From Ottowia beijingensis (lineage in GTDB: Bacteria > Pseudomonadota > Gammaproteobacteria > Burkholderiales > Burkholderiaceae_C), in NCBI RefSeq assembly GCF_013423955.1, contig NZ_JACCKX010000001.1, positions 3,286,001-3,350,000 of the forward strand: a stretch of DNA of 64,000 nt, read 5' to 3'. The notes under the pieces were generated by a model. That model made no database searches. It saw only the letters and a list, made by a program, of their open reading frames with translations, and was not told the origin of the DNA. Of this stretch, positions 51,354-62,367 are shown piece by piece (the first letter of the stretch is position 1; each line of letters begins with the position of its first letter). The position numbers were made by a program, and so were the translations under genes.

Positions 51354-53057
51354 ATGGCCGACCAAGCCAGCGCCTTCATCGCGGCGCGCGACTTCCTGCT
51401 GCAGCACCGCACCGACTACGCCACCGCCTACCGCGACTTCCGCTGGCCGCAGCTGGGCCCGTTCAACTGGGCGCTCGACTACTTCGACCCCATGGCGCGC
51501 GGCAACGAACCCACGGCCCTGCACATCGTGGGCGAGGACGGCAGCGAGGTGAAGCGCAGCTTTGCGCAACTCAGCGAACGCTCCGACCAGGTCGCCAACT
51601 GGCTGCGTACCCAGGGCGTGCGCCGCGGCGACCGCGTGCTGCTGATGCTGGGCAACGAGCTGGCGCTGTGGGAGCTGATGCTGGCCTGCATCAAGCTCGG
51701 CGCGGTGATGATCCCGGCCACCATGCTGCTCACGCCCGACGATCTGCAGGACCGGCTGGAGCGCGGCAACGTGCGCCACGTGGTGGTGGCCAGCGAGCAC
51801 GCCGCCAAGTTTGCCGCGCTGCCCGGCAGCTACACCCGCATTGCCGTCGGCGCGTCGGTGGCAGGCTGGCTGAGCTTCGACGACAGCGGCAGCGTGCCCG
51901 CCACCTTTGCACCCGATGGCCCGACGCAGGCCACCGACCCGCTGCTGCTGTATTTCACCAGCGGCACAACCAGCAAGCCCAAGCTGGTGCTGCACACGCA
52001 CCAGAGCTACCCGGTGGGTCACCTCAGCACCATGTACTGGATCGGCCTGCAGCCGGGCGACGTGCACCTCAACATCAGCTCGCCCGGCTGGGCCAAGCAT
52101 GCGTGGAGCTGCTTCTTCGCGCCCTGGAACGCGGGCGCCACCATCTTCATCTTCAACTACGCGCGCTTCTCGGCCGCGGCGCTGCTGGGCGTGCTGCAGA
52201 AGTACAAGGTCACCAGCCTGTGCGCGCCGCCCACCGTGTGGCGCATGCTGATCCAGGAAGACCTGGCGCCCTGGCGCAGCAGGCTGGCACTGCGCGAGGT
52301 GATCGGCGCTGGCGAGCCGCTCAACCCCGAGATCATTGACCAGTTGCAGAACGCCTGGGGCCTGACCCTGCGCGACGGCTTCGGCCAGACCGAGACCACG
52401 GCGCAGATCGGCAACCCGCCCGGCCAGCCCGTCAAGCCCGGCAGCATGGGGCGCCCGCTTCCCGGCTACGAGGTGGTGCTGCTCGACATCGACGAACATC
52501 CGTCCGACGAGGGCGAGGTGTCGCTGAACCTGGCGGTGCGCCCGCTGGGCCTGATGGAGGCCTACGAGGACAGCCCCGAGAAGACCGCGGAAGTGATGCG
52601 CAACGGCTGCTACCGCACCGGCGACACCGCCACGCGCGACGCCGACGGCTACATCACCTTCGTCGGCCGCGCCGACGACGTGTTCAAGGCCAGCGACTAC
52701 CGCATCAGCCCGTTCGAGCTGGAAAGCTGCCTGATCGAGCACCCGGCGGTGACCGAAGTCGCCATCGTGCCCAGCCCCGACCCGGTGCGTCTGGCCGTGC
52801 CCAAGGCCTTCGTCACCCTGATGCCGGGCGAGCACCCCAGCGCCGAACTGGCTGAGGCCATCTTGGCCTTCTCGCGCGAGCGCCTGGCGCCCTACAAGCG
52901 CGTGCGGCGCATCCAGTTCGTCACCGAACTGCCCAAGACCATCAGCGGCAAGATCCGCCGCGTGCAGATGCGCAGGGCAGAGCATGAGCGCAGCGAGGCC
53001 ACGCCGGGCGGGGAGTTCGAGTACTTCGAAGAGGACTTTCCGGCGCTGAAAGGCTGA
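51354..53057 (+). CDS. AMP-binding acyl-CoA synthetase
   Basis: The 567-residue protein is an ANL-superfamily ligase: P-loop LYFTSGTTSKPKLVLHTHQS (about residues 200-219), core motif GFGQTETTAQIG, YRTGDTATRDADGYITFVGR and the C-terminal lysine in LPKTISGKIRRVQMR. The HLNISSPGWAKHAWSCFFAP segment is typical of medium-chain or benzoate/acetate-like acyl-CoA synthetases; I cannot assign the acid. Upstream sequence is a family A repeat and a 120-bp spacer. Frame intact. Confidence 0.9.
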   Translation: MADQASAFIAARDFLLQHRTDYATAYRDFRWPQLGPFNWALDYFDPMARGNEPTALHIVGEDGSEVKRSFAQLSERSDQVANWLRTQGVRRGDRVLLMLGNELALWELMLACIKLGAVMIPATMLLTPDDLQDRLERGNVRHVVVASEHAAKFAALPGSYTRIAVGASVAGWLSFDDSGSVPATFAPDGPTQATDPLLLYFTSGTTSKPKLVLHTHQSYPVGHLSTMYWIGLQPGDVHLNISSPGWAKHAWSCFFAPWNAGATIFIFNYARFSAAALLGVLQKYKVTSLCAPPTVWRMLIQEDLAPWRSRLALREVIGAGEPLNPEIIDQLQNAWGLTLRDGFGQTETTAQIGNPPGQPVKPGSMGRPLPGYEVVLLDIDEHPSDEGEVSLNLAVRPLGLMEAYEDSPEKTAEVMRNGCYRTGDTATRDADGYITFVGRADDVFKASDYRISPFELESCLIEHPAVTEVAIVPSPDPVRLAVPKAFVTLMPGEHPSAELAEAILAFSRERLAPYKRVRRIQFVTELPKTISGKIRRVQMRRAEHERSEATPGGEFEYFEEDFPALKG

Positions 53058-53126
53058 TGGGCCAGCGCACCGGCGCATCCCGCAGGGGCTGGTCAGCCGC
53101 AGGAGCCGCCGCGCTATGCTCCGTTC

Positions 53127-54028
53127 ATGATCCAACGCGTCCTCGACGCCTTCGTCCGCGCGCTCGGCCACGCGCTGCTGCCGCGCGTGATCGGCATGAC
53201 ATTGCTGCCGCTGGCGGTGATGACTGTCGTGGCGCTGGGGCTGGGCTATTTCTTCTGGAGCGGCGCGGTCGAATGGATGCGCGCGGCGCTGGCCAGTTGG
53301 TCGGTGGTCGGCTGGCTGGATGACCGCCTGCAGGTGGGCTGGCCGGGTGGGCTGGCGGCGCTGCTGGCGCCGTTCGCATTGGTGGCGCTGGCCACGCCGG
53401 TGATCGTGCTGACCTCGCTGGTGCTGGTGTCGACGCTGATGACGCCGACGCTGGCGCGCATAGTGGCCGAGCGGCGCTTTCCGGCGCTGCGGCGGCAGGG
53501 CGGGGCGTCGCTGGCGGCGTCCATCGGCTGGTCGGCCGGCTCGCTGCTGGTGGCGGTGGTGGCGCTGATTGTGAGCCTGCCGCTGTGGCTGATTCCGCCG
53601 CTGGTGCTGCTGTTGCCGCCGCTGATCTGGGGCTGGCTGACCTACCGCGTGATGAGCTTCGATGCCTTGGCCGACTACGCCAGCAGCGCCGAGCGCGCGG
53701 CCGTCTTCAAGGCCCACCGCTGGCCCCTGCTGGCCATGGGCATTGCCACCGGCTACATGGGCGCGGCGCCCGGCATCGTGTGGGCCTCGGGCGTGTTGTT
53801 TGCGGCGCTGTTCGTGGTGCTGGTGCCGCTGGCGATCTGGATCTACACCTTCGTGTTCGTGTTCTCGTCGCTGTGGTTCGCGCATTACTGCTTGGATGCG
53901 CTGGTGCAGCTGCGCGCCGTGCAGCCGGTGCCGCCGCCCGCACCGCCACCCGCGGGGCGCTGCCACCGGCCGATGCCCGCACTTCCATCACCGATGTTCC
54001 CTGGCGCGATGCAAACCGTTCAAGCTGA
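53127..54028 (+). CDS. EI24 domain membrane protein, frameshifted near the C terminus
   Basis: The protein has several membrane helices (GMTLLPLAVMTVVALGLGYF, LVALATPVIVLTSLVLVSTL, LWLIPPLVLLLPPLIWGWLT, FVVLVPLAIWIYTFVFVFSS) and the EI24/CysZ-like pattern MSFDALADYASSAER. The frame breaks at GGGG 53954-53957; one more G gives GALPPADARTSITDVPWRDA and a stop at 54026. As given, the frame instead runs into the next gene and would look like a fusion. Repaired length about 300. Confidence 0.85.
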
Positions 54029-54853
54029 ATCCTCCCGTGTGCCGTCGTTCGGCCTCATCATCGTCGGCGACGAAATCCTCTCCGGCAAGCGCGCCGACAA
54101 GCACCTGGCCAATGTGATCGAGCTGCTGGGCGCACGCGGCCTGCCGCTGGCCTGGGCGCAGTACGTGGGTGACGAGCCGGCGCGCATCACGGCGACGCTG
54201 CGGCACGCGCTCGCCTCGGGCGACGTGGTGTTCTGCACCGGCGGCATCGGCGCCACGCCCGACGACCACACGCGCCAGTGCGCCGCCGCCGCGCTGGGCG
54301 TGCCGCTGGCGCTGCACCCCGAGGCGAAGCGCCTGATCCTGCAGCGACTGCAGGCCGTGGCCGAGCAGGAGGGTGTGCCGTGGGAACCCGAGCGCGCCGA
54401 CAACCTGCACCGGCTGAACATGGGCGTGTTCCCCGAAGGGGCGGGCATCGTGCCCAACCCTTACAACCAGATCCCGGGTTTCAGCGTTGCGGGGCCTGCG
54501 GGGGTGCTATTTATTGCGTACCGGGCTTTCCAGTCATGGCCTGGCCGATGATCGAATGGGCGCTGGACACGCATTGGTCGCATTGCTTTCGCCAGCGCGC
54601 TTGGCAAGAGCGCTCGGTCATCATCTTCGGCGGCGCGGAGGCCGAGCTGTCGCCGGTGATGGAACGCGTCGAGGCCGAGCACCCCGGCGTGAAGGTGTTC
54701 AGCCTGCCCAGCGTCGACCACCCGCAGCACGGCCGACACATCGAGCTGGGCGTGAAAGGCGCCGCCGAGGCGGTGCCGGCGGCCTATGCCAACCTGCGCG
54801 CCTGGCTGCTGCCCTACCAGCTGCGCTATGGCCCCGAACTGGTGCGTCCTTGA
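54009..54853 (+). CDS. MoaB/CinA-like molybdopterin-binding protein, frameshifted
   Basis: The protein has a MoCF_biosynth domain: FGLIIVGDEILSGKRADKHL at the N terminus, VVFCTGGIGATPDDHTRQCA and MGVFPEGAGIVPNPYNQIPG. This type (CinA N-terminal-like, stand-alone) has no proven function in proteobacteria. The frame breaks at G5 54500-54504; one more G gives GPAGGAIYCVPGFPVMAWPM and the stop at 54851. The ATG 54009 overlaps the end of the EI24 gene by 20 bases. Repaired length about 281. Confidence 0.85.
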
Positions 54854-54863
54854 GTTCCCGTGT

Positions 54864-54890
54864 TTGGTGCATGCCGCACGAATGCACCAA
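54864..54890 (+). promoter_or_regulatory. Candidate NtrC enhancer site of glnA
   Basis: TTGGTGCAT (54864-54872) and ATGCACCAA (54882-54890) are perfect inverses 9 bp apart. The half-sites GGTGC and GCACC are those of NtrC boxes, though the canonical order is GCACC-N5-GGTGC. A second GGTGC lies 3' (54896-54900) so that GCACC and GGTGC also occur in the canonical order with 7 bp between. The distance to the sigma-54 promoter (about 115 bp) suits an enhancer. Confidence 0.45.
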
Positions 54891-55002
54891 GATGGGGTGC
54901 GCGTGCCCGGCAGATTCGCGGCCGTGCGCCGGCAGCGTGCTCAGGAACAGGCAAAATCGCGTGCATGACGACCGTGGCCGGCCGTTGCGGGGCGCCGCAG
55001 CG

Positions 55003-55019
55003 TTGGCATGGAAGCTGCA
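55003..55019 (+). promoter_or_regulatory. Sigma-54 promoter of glnA
   Basis: TTGGCATGGAAGCTGCA matches the -24/-12 consensus YTGGCACGRNNNTTGCW with two mismatches and the required GG-N10-GC spacing. It lies 51 bp before the glnA ATG. With ntrB and ntrC encoded just downstream, control of glnA by NtrC and RpoN is expected. Confidence 0.75.
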
Positions 55020-55070
55020 TTTCCCACGCCGTTACCCTTTCAAACCACCCACCCCGCTTAGGAGAACCTG

Positions 55071-56485
55071 ATGGCCAAGTCCGTCGCCGACGTCATGAAA
55101 CTCGTCAAGGAAAACGAGTGCAAGTTCGTCGATTTCCGCTTCACCGACACCCGTGGCAAGGAGCAGCACGTGAGCGTGCCGGCGTCGCACTTCGACGAGG
55201 ACAAGTTCAGCGAAGGCCACGCCTTCGACGGCTCGTCGATCGCCGGCTGGAAGGGCATCGAGGCCTCCGACATGCTGCTGATGCCCGACCCCGGCACGGC
55301 CTACATCGACCCGTTCTACGAAGAGCCCACGCTGGTGCTGACCTGCGACGTGCTGGAGCCGGGCGACGGCAAGGCCTATGAGCGCGATCCGCGCTCGCTG
55401 GCCAAGCGCGCCGAGGCGTATCTCAAGGCCAGCGGCATCGGCGACACCGCCTACTTCGGCCCCGAGCCCGAGTTCTTCGTCTTCGACGGCGTGCGCTGGA
55501 GCACCGAGCCCGGCCACAGCTTCTACCAGATCGAGGAATACGAGGCGCCCTGGAACACCGGCGCCAAGCTGGAAGGCGGCAACCGCGGCCACCGGCCGAC
55601 CACCAAGGGCGGCTACTTCCCGTGGCCCCGGTCGACAGCACGCACGACATGCGCGCCGAGATGGTGCTGATCCTCGAAGCACTGGGCGTGCCGGTCGAGG
55701 TGTTCCACCACGAGGTGGCGGGCGCCGGCCAGATGGAGATCGGCACCAAGTTCTCGACGCTGGTGGAACGCGCCGACTGGACGCAGCGCCTGAAGTATGT
55801 GGTGTGGAACGTGGCCGACAGCTACGGCAAGACGGCCACCTTCATGCCCAAGCCCTACCACGGCGACAACGGCAGCGGCATGCACGTGCACCAGTCGATC
55901 TGGAAGGGCGGCAAGAACCTGTTCGCGGGCAAGGGCTACGCGGGCCTGTCGGACACGGCGCTGTACTACATCGGCGGCATCATCAAGCACGCCCGCGCGC
56001 TGAACGCCATCACCAACCCCACCACCAACAGCTACAAGCGCCTGGTGCCGCACTTCGAGGCGCCGGTGAAGCTGGCCTACTCCAGCCGCAACCGCTCGGC
56101 CTCGATCCGCATCCCGCACGTGGCCAGCGACAAGGCACGCCGCATCGAGGCGCGCTTCCCCGATCCGATGGCCAACCCCTACCTGTGCTTCTCGGCGCTG
56201 CTGATGGCCGGCCTGGATGGCATCGAGAACAAGATCCATCCCGGCGAGGCCGCCACCAAGGACCTGTACCACCTGCCGCCCGAAGAGGACAAGCTGGTGC
56301 CCACCGTGTGCCACAGCCTCGACCAGGCGCTGGAAGAGCTGGACAAGGACCGCGCCTTCCTGACCAAGGGCGGCGTGTTCACCGACAACTGGATCGACGC
56401 CTTCATCGAGCTGAAGATGACCGAGGTCAACCGCATCCGCGTGCAGGTCAACCCGGCCGAATACGACATGTACTACTCGCTGTGA
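55071..56485 (+). CDS. glnA: Glutamine synthetase type I, frameshifted
   Basis: The dodecameric enzyme makes glutamine from glutamate, ammonia and ATP. Motifs are [59 protein letters not shown] and the adenylylation loop [11 protein letters not shown] with its tyrosine. The frame breaks at 55621-55623; one more G gives [20 protein letters not shown]. Repaired length is about 471, as for E. coli GlnA. TAGGAGAA precedes the ATG. Confidence 0.97.
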
Positions 56486-56517
56486 TCTGATCACAACGAT
56501 TGCAGTCGAATCGGGCG

Positions 56518-56545
56518 AAAAGGGCGACTTTGGTCGCCCTTTTTC
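56518..56545 (+). terminator. Rho-independent terminator after glnA
   Basis: AAGGGCGA / TCGCCCTT with loop CTTTGG and a following TTT tract, 33 bases after the glnA stop. Confidence 0.9.
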
Positions 56546-56647
56546 CTTGTGGGGCGGGAACATGGCGTGGTCAAGCGGGTCTATTTGCTCGATACTTAAT
56601 GCTTTAAGACGCGTGCCGGCCCCGGCCGCCGCGTGAACACCACCGAC

Positions 56648-57178
56648 ATGAAACCTCTCCTGCTGACTTCCTGTCTCTGCCTGGCCGCCGGCTTGCTGGC
56701 GGGCGCGGCGGCGCCCGCGTCGGCCCAGGACCGCATCTACCGCTGCGGCAACGAATACACCAACCAGATCAAGGGCCGCAGCGACTGCAAGCTCGTCGAA
56801 GGCGGCAACGTGACCGTGGTGCGCGGCACCGCGCCCGCAGCAGCGCCGGCCGCACCGGCGCCAACGCCCGTCACGCGCAGCGCCGCGGCGGCGCCGCGCA
56901 CGGCCAGCGCGCCGCCGTCGGCCCCGCGCATTGACACGCCCGAGCAGCGTGCGCGCGATTCCGACGCCAAGGCCATCCTCGAGCAGGAACTGCGCCGCGC
57001 CGAGGCCAAGCAGGCCGAGCTGGTGAAGGAATACAACAACGGCGAGCCCGACAAGATCGGCGGCGAGGCGCGCAACTACCAGAAGTACCTGGACCGCGTG
57101 GCCGAGATGAAGGCCTCGATCGCCCGCAACCAGAGCGACATCGACGGCCTGAAGCGCGAGCTGTCGCGGCTGCGCTGA
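56648..57178 (+). CDS. Periplasmic protein of unknown function
   Basis: From the ATG at 56648 the product has a clear signal peptide (LLLTSCLCLAAGLLAGAAAP, cleavage after ASA). The mature part starts with DRIYRCGNEYTNQIKGRSDC, like DUF4124-type cysteine-paired segments, then an alanine/proline linker and a C-terminal coiled coil (KAILEQELRRAEAKQAELVK). It sits between glnA and ntrB; the terminator after glnA suggests separate transcription. An upstream GTG at 56633 is an alternative start. Confidence 0.75.
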   Translation: MKPLLLTSCLCLAAGLLAGAAAPASAQDRIYRCGNEYTNQIKGRSDCKLVEGGNVTVVRGTAPAAAPAAPAPTPVTRSAAAAPRTASAPPSAPRIDTPEQRARDSDAKAILEQELRRAEAKQAELVKEYNNGEPDKIGGEARNYQKYLDRVAEMKASIARNQSDIDGLKRELSRLR

Positions 57179-57233
57179 GCGCGCCGCGCGGCCGCCGGAG
57201 CCGCGGCGGCCACCCTGCGCAGAATGCTTCGAT

Positions 57234-57288
57234 ATTGATAGCTGCTGGCGCTTGCTGCACAAGCGCTGGGGCCTGATTTGGTATAAAT
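57234..57288 (+). repeat. Family A repeat (short form) upstream of ntrB
   Basis: ATTGATAGCTGCTGGCGCTT then GCTGCACAAGCGCTGGGGCC and TGATTTGGTATAAAT. This is close to the consensus, with the stem GCGCTTG / CAAGCGC. Confidence 0.9.
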
Positions 57289-57340
57289 GGCGCAGCGACG
57301 GCCCACGGACGGGCACGCCGCTTGCATTGGTTATCACACC

Positions 57341-58414
57341 ATGCCCGCCGCCCACCGATCTTCCCGCACCCGCCTTCAGGCGCTCGATCTGCTGGTCACC
57401 CCCGTGGCCGTGGTGGACGCGGGCGGCGTGGTGCGCTTTGCCAACGCCGCGCTCGAAGACGCCGTGGGCCTGCCGTCGCGCAGCATCGAGGGCACGGCGC
57501 TGACGCATTACTTTGCCGACGCGGCCGCGTTTCAGCACGCGCTGGAGGGCGCGCACGGCAACCAGTTTGCGGCGCTGCGCTACGAGGCCCAGCTGCGCCG
57601 CCTGGGTGGCGAGCCGTGGCCGGTGCACGCCATCGTGGCGCAGACCGAAGCCAAGGGCGAGCTGATCGTCGAGCTGGTGCCGCTGGAGCAGCAGGCGCGC
57701 CAGGAGCGCGAGGAGCGCGCCGCCAACCAGGCGCGCGCGCACAAGGAGCTGTTCCGCAACCTGGCGCACGAGATCAAGAACCCGCTGGGCGGCATCCGCG
57801 GCGCCGCGCAGCTGCTGGAGATGGAGATCGACAGCCGCGAGCTGCGCGAATACACGCAGGTCATCATCCGCGAGGCCGACCGCCTGCAGCAGCTGGTGGA
57901 CCGCCTGCTGGCGCCGCACCGCCGCCCGCAGGTGGTGGGCGACGTGAACATCCACGAGGTGTGCGAGCGCGTGCGCGCGCTGATCGCCGCCGAGTTCCCG
58001 CGCGGGCTGGCGGTGCGGCGCGACTACGACATCTCGATTCCCGACTTCCGCGGCGACCGCGAGCAACTCATCCAGGCGCTGCTCAACATCGTGCACAACG
58101 CCGCGCAGGCGCTGGGCCAGCGCATCGCGCAGGGCGACGCCGAGATCGTGCTGCGCACGCGCGTGGCGCGGCAGATCACCATCGGCAAGCAGCGCTGCCG
58201 CCTGGCACTGGACTTGCATGTCATCGACAACGGGCCCGGCGTGCCGGAGGCGATCAAGGACCGCGTGTTCGACCCCCTGGTGTCGGGCCGCGAGGGTGGC
58301 AGCGGCCTGGGGCTGACCCTGGCGCAGACCTTCGTGCAGCAGCACCACGGCGTGATCGAACTGGACAGCCGGCCCGGACGAACGGACTTCCGTATCCTGA
58401 TCCCGCTGCCTTGA
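57341..58414 (+). CDS. ntrB: Nitrogen regulation sensor kinase NtrB
   Basis: NtrB phosphorylates NtrC when nitrogen is short and is switched by PII. The protein of 357 residues has an N-terminal PAS domain (LLVTPVAVVDAGGVVRFANA), the phospho-acceptor His143 in FRNLAHEIKNPLGGIRGAAQ and the ATPase boxes IVHNAAQAL, VIDNGPGVPEA and GREGGSGLGLTLAQ. I chose ATG 57341 (MPAAHRSS) rather than 57287, which lies in the repeat. Frame intact. Confidence 0.94.
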   Translation: MPAAHRSSRTRLQALDLLVTPVAVVDAGGVVRFANAALEDAVGLPSRSIEGTALTHYFADAAAFQHALEGAHGNQFAALRYEAQLRRLGGEPWPVHAIVAQTEAKGELIVELVPLEQQARQEREERAANQARAHKELFRNLAHEIKNPLGGIRGAAQLLEMEIDSRELREYTQVIIREADRLQQLVDRLLAPHRRPQVVGDVNIHEVCERVRALIAAEFPRGLAVRRDYDISIPDFRGDREQLIQALLNIVHNAAQALGQRIAQGDAEIVLRTRVARQITIGKQRCRLALDLHVIDNGPGVPEAIKDRVFDPLVSGREGGSGLGLTLAQTFVQQHHGVIELDSRPGRTDFRILIPLP

Positions 58415-58440
58415 GCGCGGGGCAGGGTGGTTCGAAATTG

Positions 58441-58519
58441 ATAGTGGCTTGCGCTTGCCAGACAATGATTTCAAGCCAAATGAATCTGAAATCGGCCTAC
58501 AGCAAGCGCAAGCAGCTAT
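58441..58519. repeat. Family A repeat, long form, between ntrB and ntrC
   Basis: ATAGTGGCTTGCGCTTGC at the left is the inverse of GCAAGCGCAAGCAGCTAT at the right. The core contains ATGATTTCAAGCCAAATGAA and TCTGAAATCGG, similar to the cores at 27814 and 46911. It separates two genes that are normally contiguous. Confidence 0.9.
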
Positions 58520-58566
58520 GATTTTGATGCAGCAAGCCGTGCGGCAATGAACAACCGGGAACACTG

Positions 58567-60111
<1,545 letters not shown>

Positions 60112-60270
60112 ATTCGGCCGGAGGCATCCTGCCGGGCAGGCGGTGGTGCGGCCCCGCGCAAACGGTGGAATAGTTCACGCCAGCCAGATGGGCCCTGCCG
60201 GTCGCCGTCTGGATGCAGGGCACAATGGGATTCGAACCAAAGAGCACGACAGTACTTTTTCGCATCCGCC

Positions 60271-60984
60271 ATGCCTGTTTCAGCCCTGCGGCTCCTGTTC
60301 GGAAACCGGAGCCCAGCCAACCCGCCCGCCGCATCTCGGCCTGCCGAGCGCGCATCGGCGCCCGTGATTCGACTGGGCGCCGCGGCCGTGGTCAAGCTGC
60401 CCCTGGCGCTGCCGCCCGTGCCCACCCAGGTGGTGGCGCCTGCACGCCCGCCGGTGGTGGAGACCGACGTCGCAGGATGGCTGCGCACGCTGGAGCTGGC
60501 CCGCCTCGATGCCCTGCACCACCAGGGCGACGACCTGTTCCAGCTGATCGCCCGCATGGCGGCGCAGGTGTGCGATGCGCCCATTGCCGCCGTCACGCTG
60601 CTGGACGACCACACGCAATGGCTGCAGGGCAGCTTTGGCCTGGAGGTCGCCTTCATGCCGCTGGAGCTGTCGTTCTGCCAGCACGCGTTGCATTCGCCCT
60701 ACCACATGACGGTGATCCAGGACGCGCTGAACGATCCGCGCGTCGCCATGCACCCCATGGTCCTCGGCGAGCCGGGCCTGCGCTTCTACGCTGGCGCGCC
60801 GCTGGTGACCCCGCAAGGTCTGGTCATGGGCACCGTGTGCGTGCTCGACACCAAGCCACGCACGCTGACCCCGGCGCAGAACCAGACGCTGTGCAACCTG
60901 GCCGAAGCTGTCATGCGGCTGCTGCTGTTGCGCGCCCCGGCGGACGAGGCCCAGGCGCTGGCGCTGTCGCCGCGTGCGGCCTGA
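60271..60984 (+). CDS. GAF domain protein
   Basis: The 237-residue protein has a disordered proline/alanine-rich N terminus of about 70 residues, then one GAF domain (LFQLIARMAAQVCDAPIAAV, LDDHTQWLQGSFG, FCQHALHSPYHMTVIQDALN, RFYAGAPLVTPQGLVMGTVC, VLDTKPR). This subtype with PFCQHAL-like cysteine-histidine is often found alone or with signalling outputs; no output domain is present here. Ligand unknown. Confidence 0.85.
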   Translation: MPVSALRLLFGNRSPANPPAASRPAERASAPVIRLGAAAVVKLPLALPPVPTQVVAPARPPVVETDVAGWLRTLELARLDALHHQGDDLFQLIARMAAQVCDAPIAAVTLLDDHTQWLQGSFGLEVAFMPLELSFCQHALHSPYHMTVIQDALNDPRVAMHPMVLGEPGLRFYAGAPLVTPQGLVMGTVCVLDTKPRTLTPAQNQTLCNLAEAVMRLLLLRAPADEAQALALSPRAA

Positions 60985-61001
60985 GCGGCGCCGCGGCGCC
61001 T

Positions 61002-61780
61002 TCAGCCCAGTAGTTCCACCGTCACCGGCGCGTGGTCGCTCGGCTTGGGCCACTTGCGCGGCGTGCGGTCGATGCTGCAGGCGCTGACCAGCGGCACCAG
61101 CGGTTCGCTGACCAGGATGTGGTCGATGCGCAGGCCGCGGTTCTTCTGGTAGCCGAGCATGCGGTAGTCCCACCACGAATAGCTCTTCTCCGGCTGCTCG
61201 AACAGGCGGAAGGCATCGGTGAGGCCCAGGCCGAGCAGCGCCTTGAAGTGCTCCCGCTCCTCAGTCGTGTGGTGGATCGTCTCGGCCAGCCCCACCGGGT
61301 CGTAGCTGTCGCGGTCTTCCGGCGCGATGTTGAAGTCGCCCAGCAGCACCAGGCGCGGGTGCGCCGCCAGCTCCTCGCGCAGCCAGTCACGCAGGCCGCG
61401 CAGCCAGCTCATCTTGTAGTCGAACTTGTCGGTGCCCGGCGCTTGGCCGTTGACGAAATAGCCGTTGACGATGCGCAGCGGCCCGCCCGGCGCATCCACG
61501 GTGCCGGCAATCACGCGTGAGTTCTCGTCGCTGAAACCGACAATGTTGCGTCCCACGTCGGCCACCGGCGTGCGCGACAGCAGGGCCACGCCGTTGTATG
61601 TCTTCTGCCCGAACACGGCGGATTCGTAGCCGATCTCGCGCAGCATCCGAGCGGAAACTTGTCGTCCGTCATCTTCAGTTCCTGCAGCGCCAGCACGTCG
61701 ACCGGGTTGGCGGCCAGCCAGTCCAGCACGTGCTGCAGGCGGGCGGTGAGGGAGTTGACGTTCCAGGTGGTGATGCGCAT
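61002..61780 (-). CDS. xthA: Exodeoxyribonuclease III family (AP endonuclease), frameshifted
   Basis: The Xth/ExoA-type enzyme repairs abasic sites. Motifs are RITTWNVNSLTARLQHVLDW, VLALQELKMTDDKFP (catalytic Glu), VLLGDFNIAPEDRD, GLRIDHILVS and PSDHAPVTVEL (catalytic Asp-His). The frame breaks near 61647-61648 on the plus strand; one more base gives KFPLGMLREIGYESAVFGQK. Repaired length about 259, normal. The ATG (61780) follows the stop of the helix-turn-helix gene by one base. Confidence 0.92.
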
Positions 61781-61781
61781 C

Positions 61782-62228
61782 TCAGCCACCTTGCCCGGCC
61801 GTGAGGCGCGCGAGGGCCTCGCGCTTGCCCAATTGGCGAATGGAGGCGATGCGCTCGAGCTGCGCGGCGCGCGGATGCGCCTTGCCGGATTCCCACTTGT
61901 AGACCGACAGCGCGGACGCGCCTAGCAATTGCGCCATCTGCACCTGCGACAGCCCCAGCCGCGCCCGCTGGGCCGCGAAGCCCTCGGCGCTGAAGCGCAG
62001 CTGGCGCCCCGAAGGCGCCTCGGCAGCGGGCGCTGCCGCCGGCAGTTGGCCGATGGCCTTCTCATGGGTCTTGAGCTGCGCGCGCAAGGCCTTGACTTCG
62101 CGCTTGAGCGCGGCAATTTCGGAACGATGGGTGGTGGTGACCTTTCGCAGGGCGAGCAACTCATCCTTGAGTTCCTTGCGCGCGACCCGGGCGATCTCGG
62201 ATTTGAGGGCGTTGGCGAGTGGATTCAT
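61782..62228 (-). CDS. Helix-turn-helix protein with N-terminal coiled coil
   Basis: The 148-residue protein has an N-terminal lysine/arginine-rich helix (RKELKDELLALRKVTTTHRS, then EIAALKREVKALRAQLKTHE) predicted as coiled coil and a C-terminal XRE-type helix-turn-helix (LGLSQVQMAQLLGASALSVY followed by KWESGKAHPR). It probably dimerises and binds DNA. It is coupled to xthA, which follows after one base. Confidence 0.8.
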   Translation of the reverse strand: MNPLANALKSEIARVARKELKDELLALRKVTTTHRSEIAALKREVKALRAQLKTHEKAIGQLPAAAPAAEAPSGRQLRFSAEGFAAQRARLGLSQVQMAQLLGASALSVYKWESGKAHPRAAQLERIASIRQLGKREALARLTAGQGG

Positions 62229-62367
62229 GGGGGTCGATCGTACGCTGAGCCATCACCCCAGGCCGAAGTCGCGCCTGCGTGGCCGCACGGCCTGGGTGCG
62301 GCGAACACCCGCGCTCACCGTCTTCTGACGTCGATCGGGCAAGTTTCTGGCAATGACTACACGCGCG

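Noticed and set aside
53127..54551. A fusion of an EI24 membrane protein with a MoaB/CinA-like domain, as the given frame reads through
   Set aside because: Adding one G at 53954-53957 gives a normal EI24 end with a stop at 54026 and a separate ATG at 54009 for the second gene. The apparent fusion is a by-product of a missing base.
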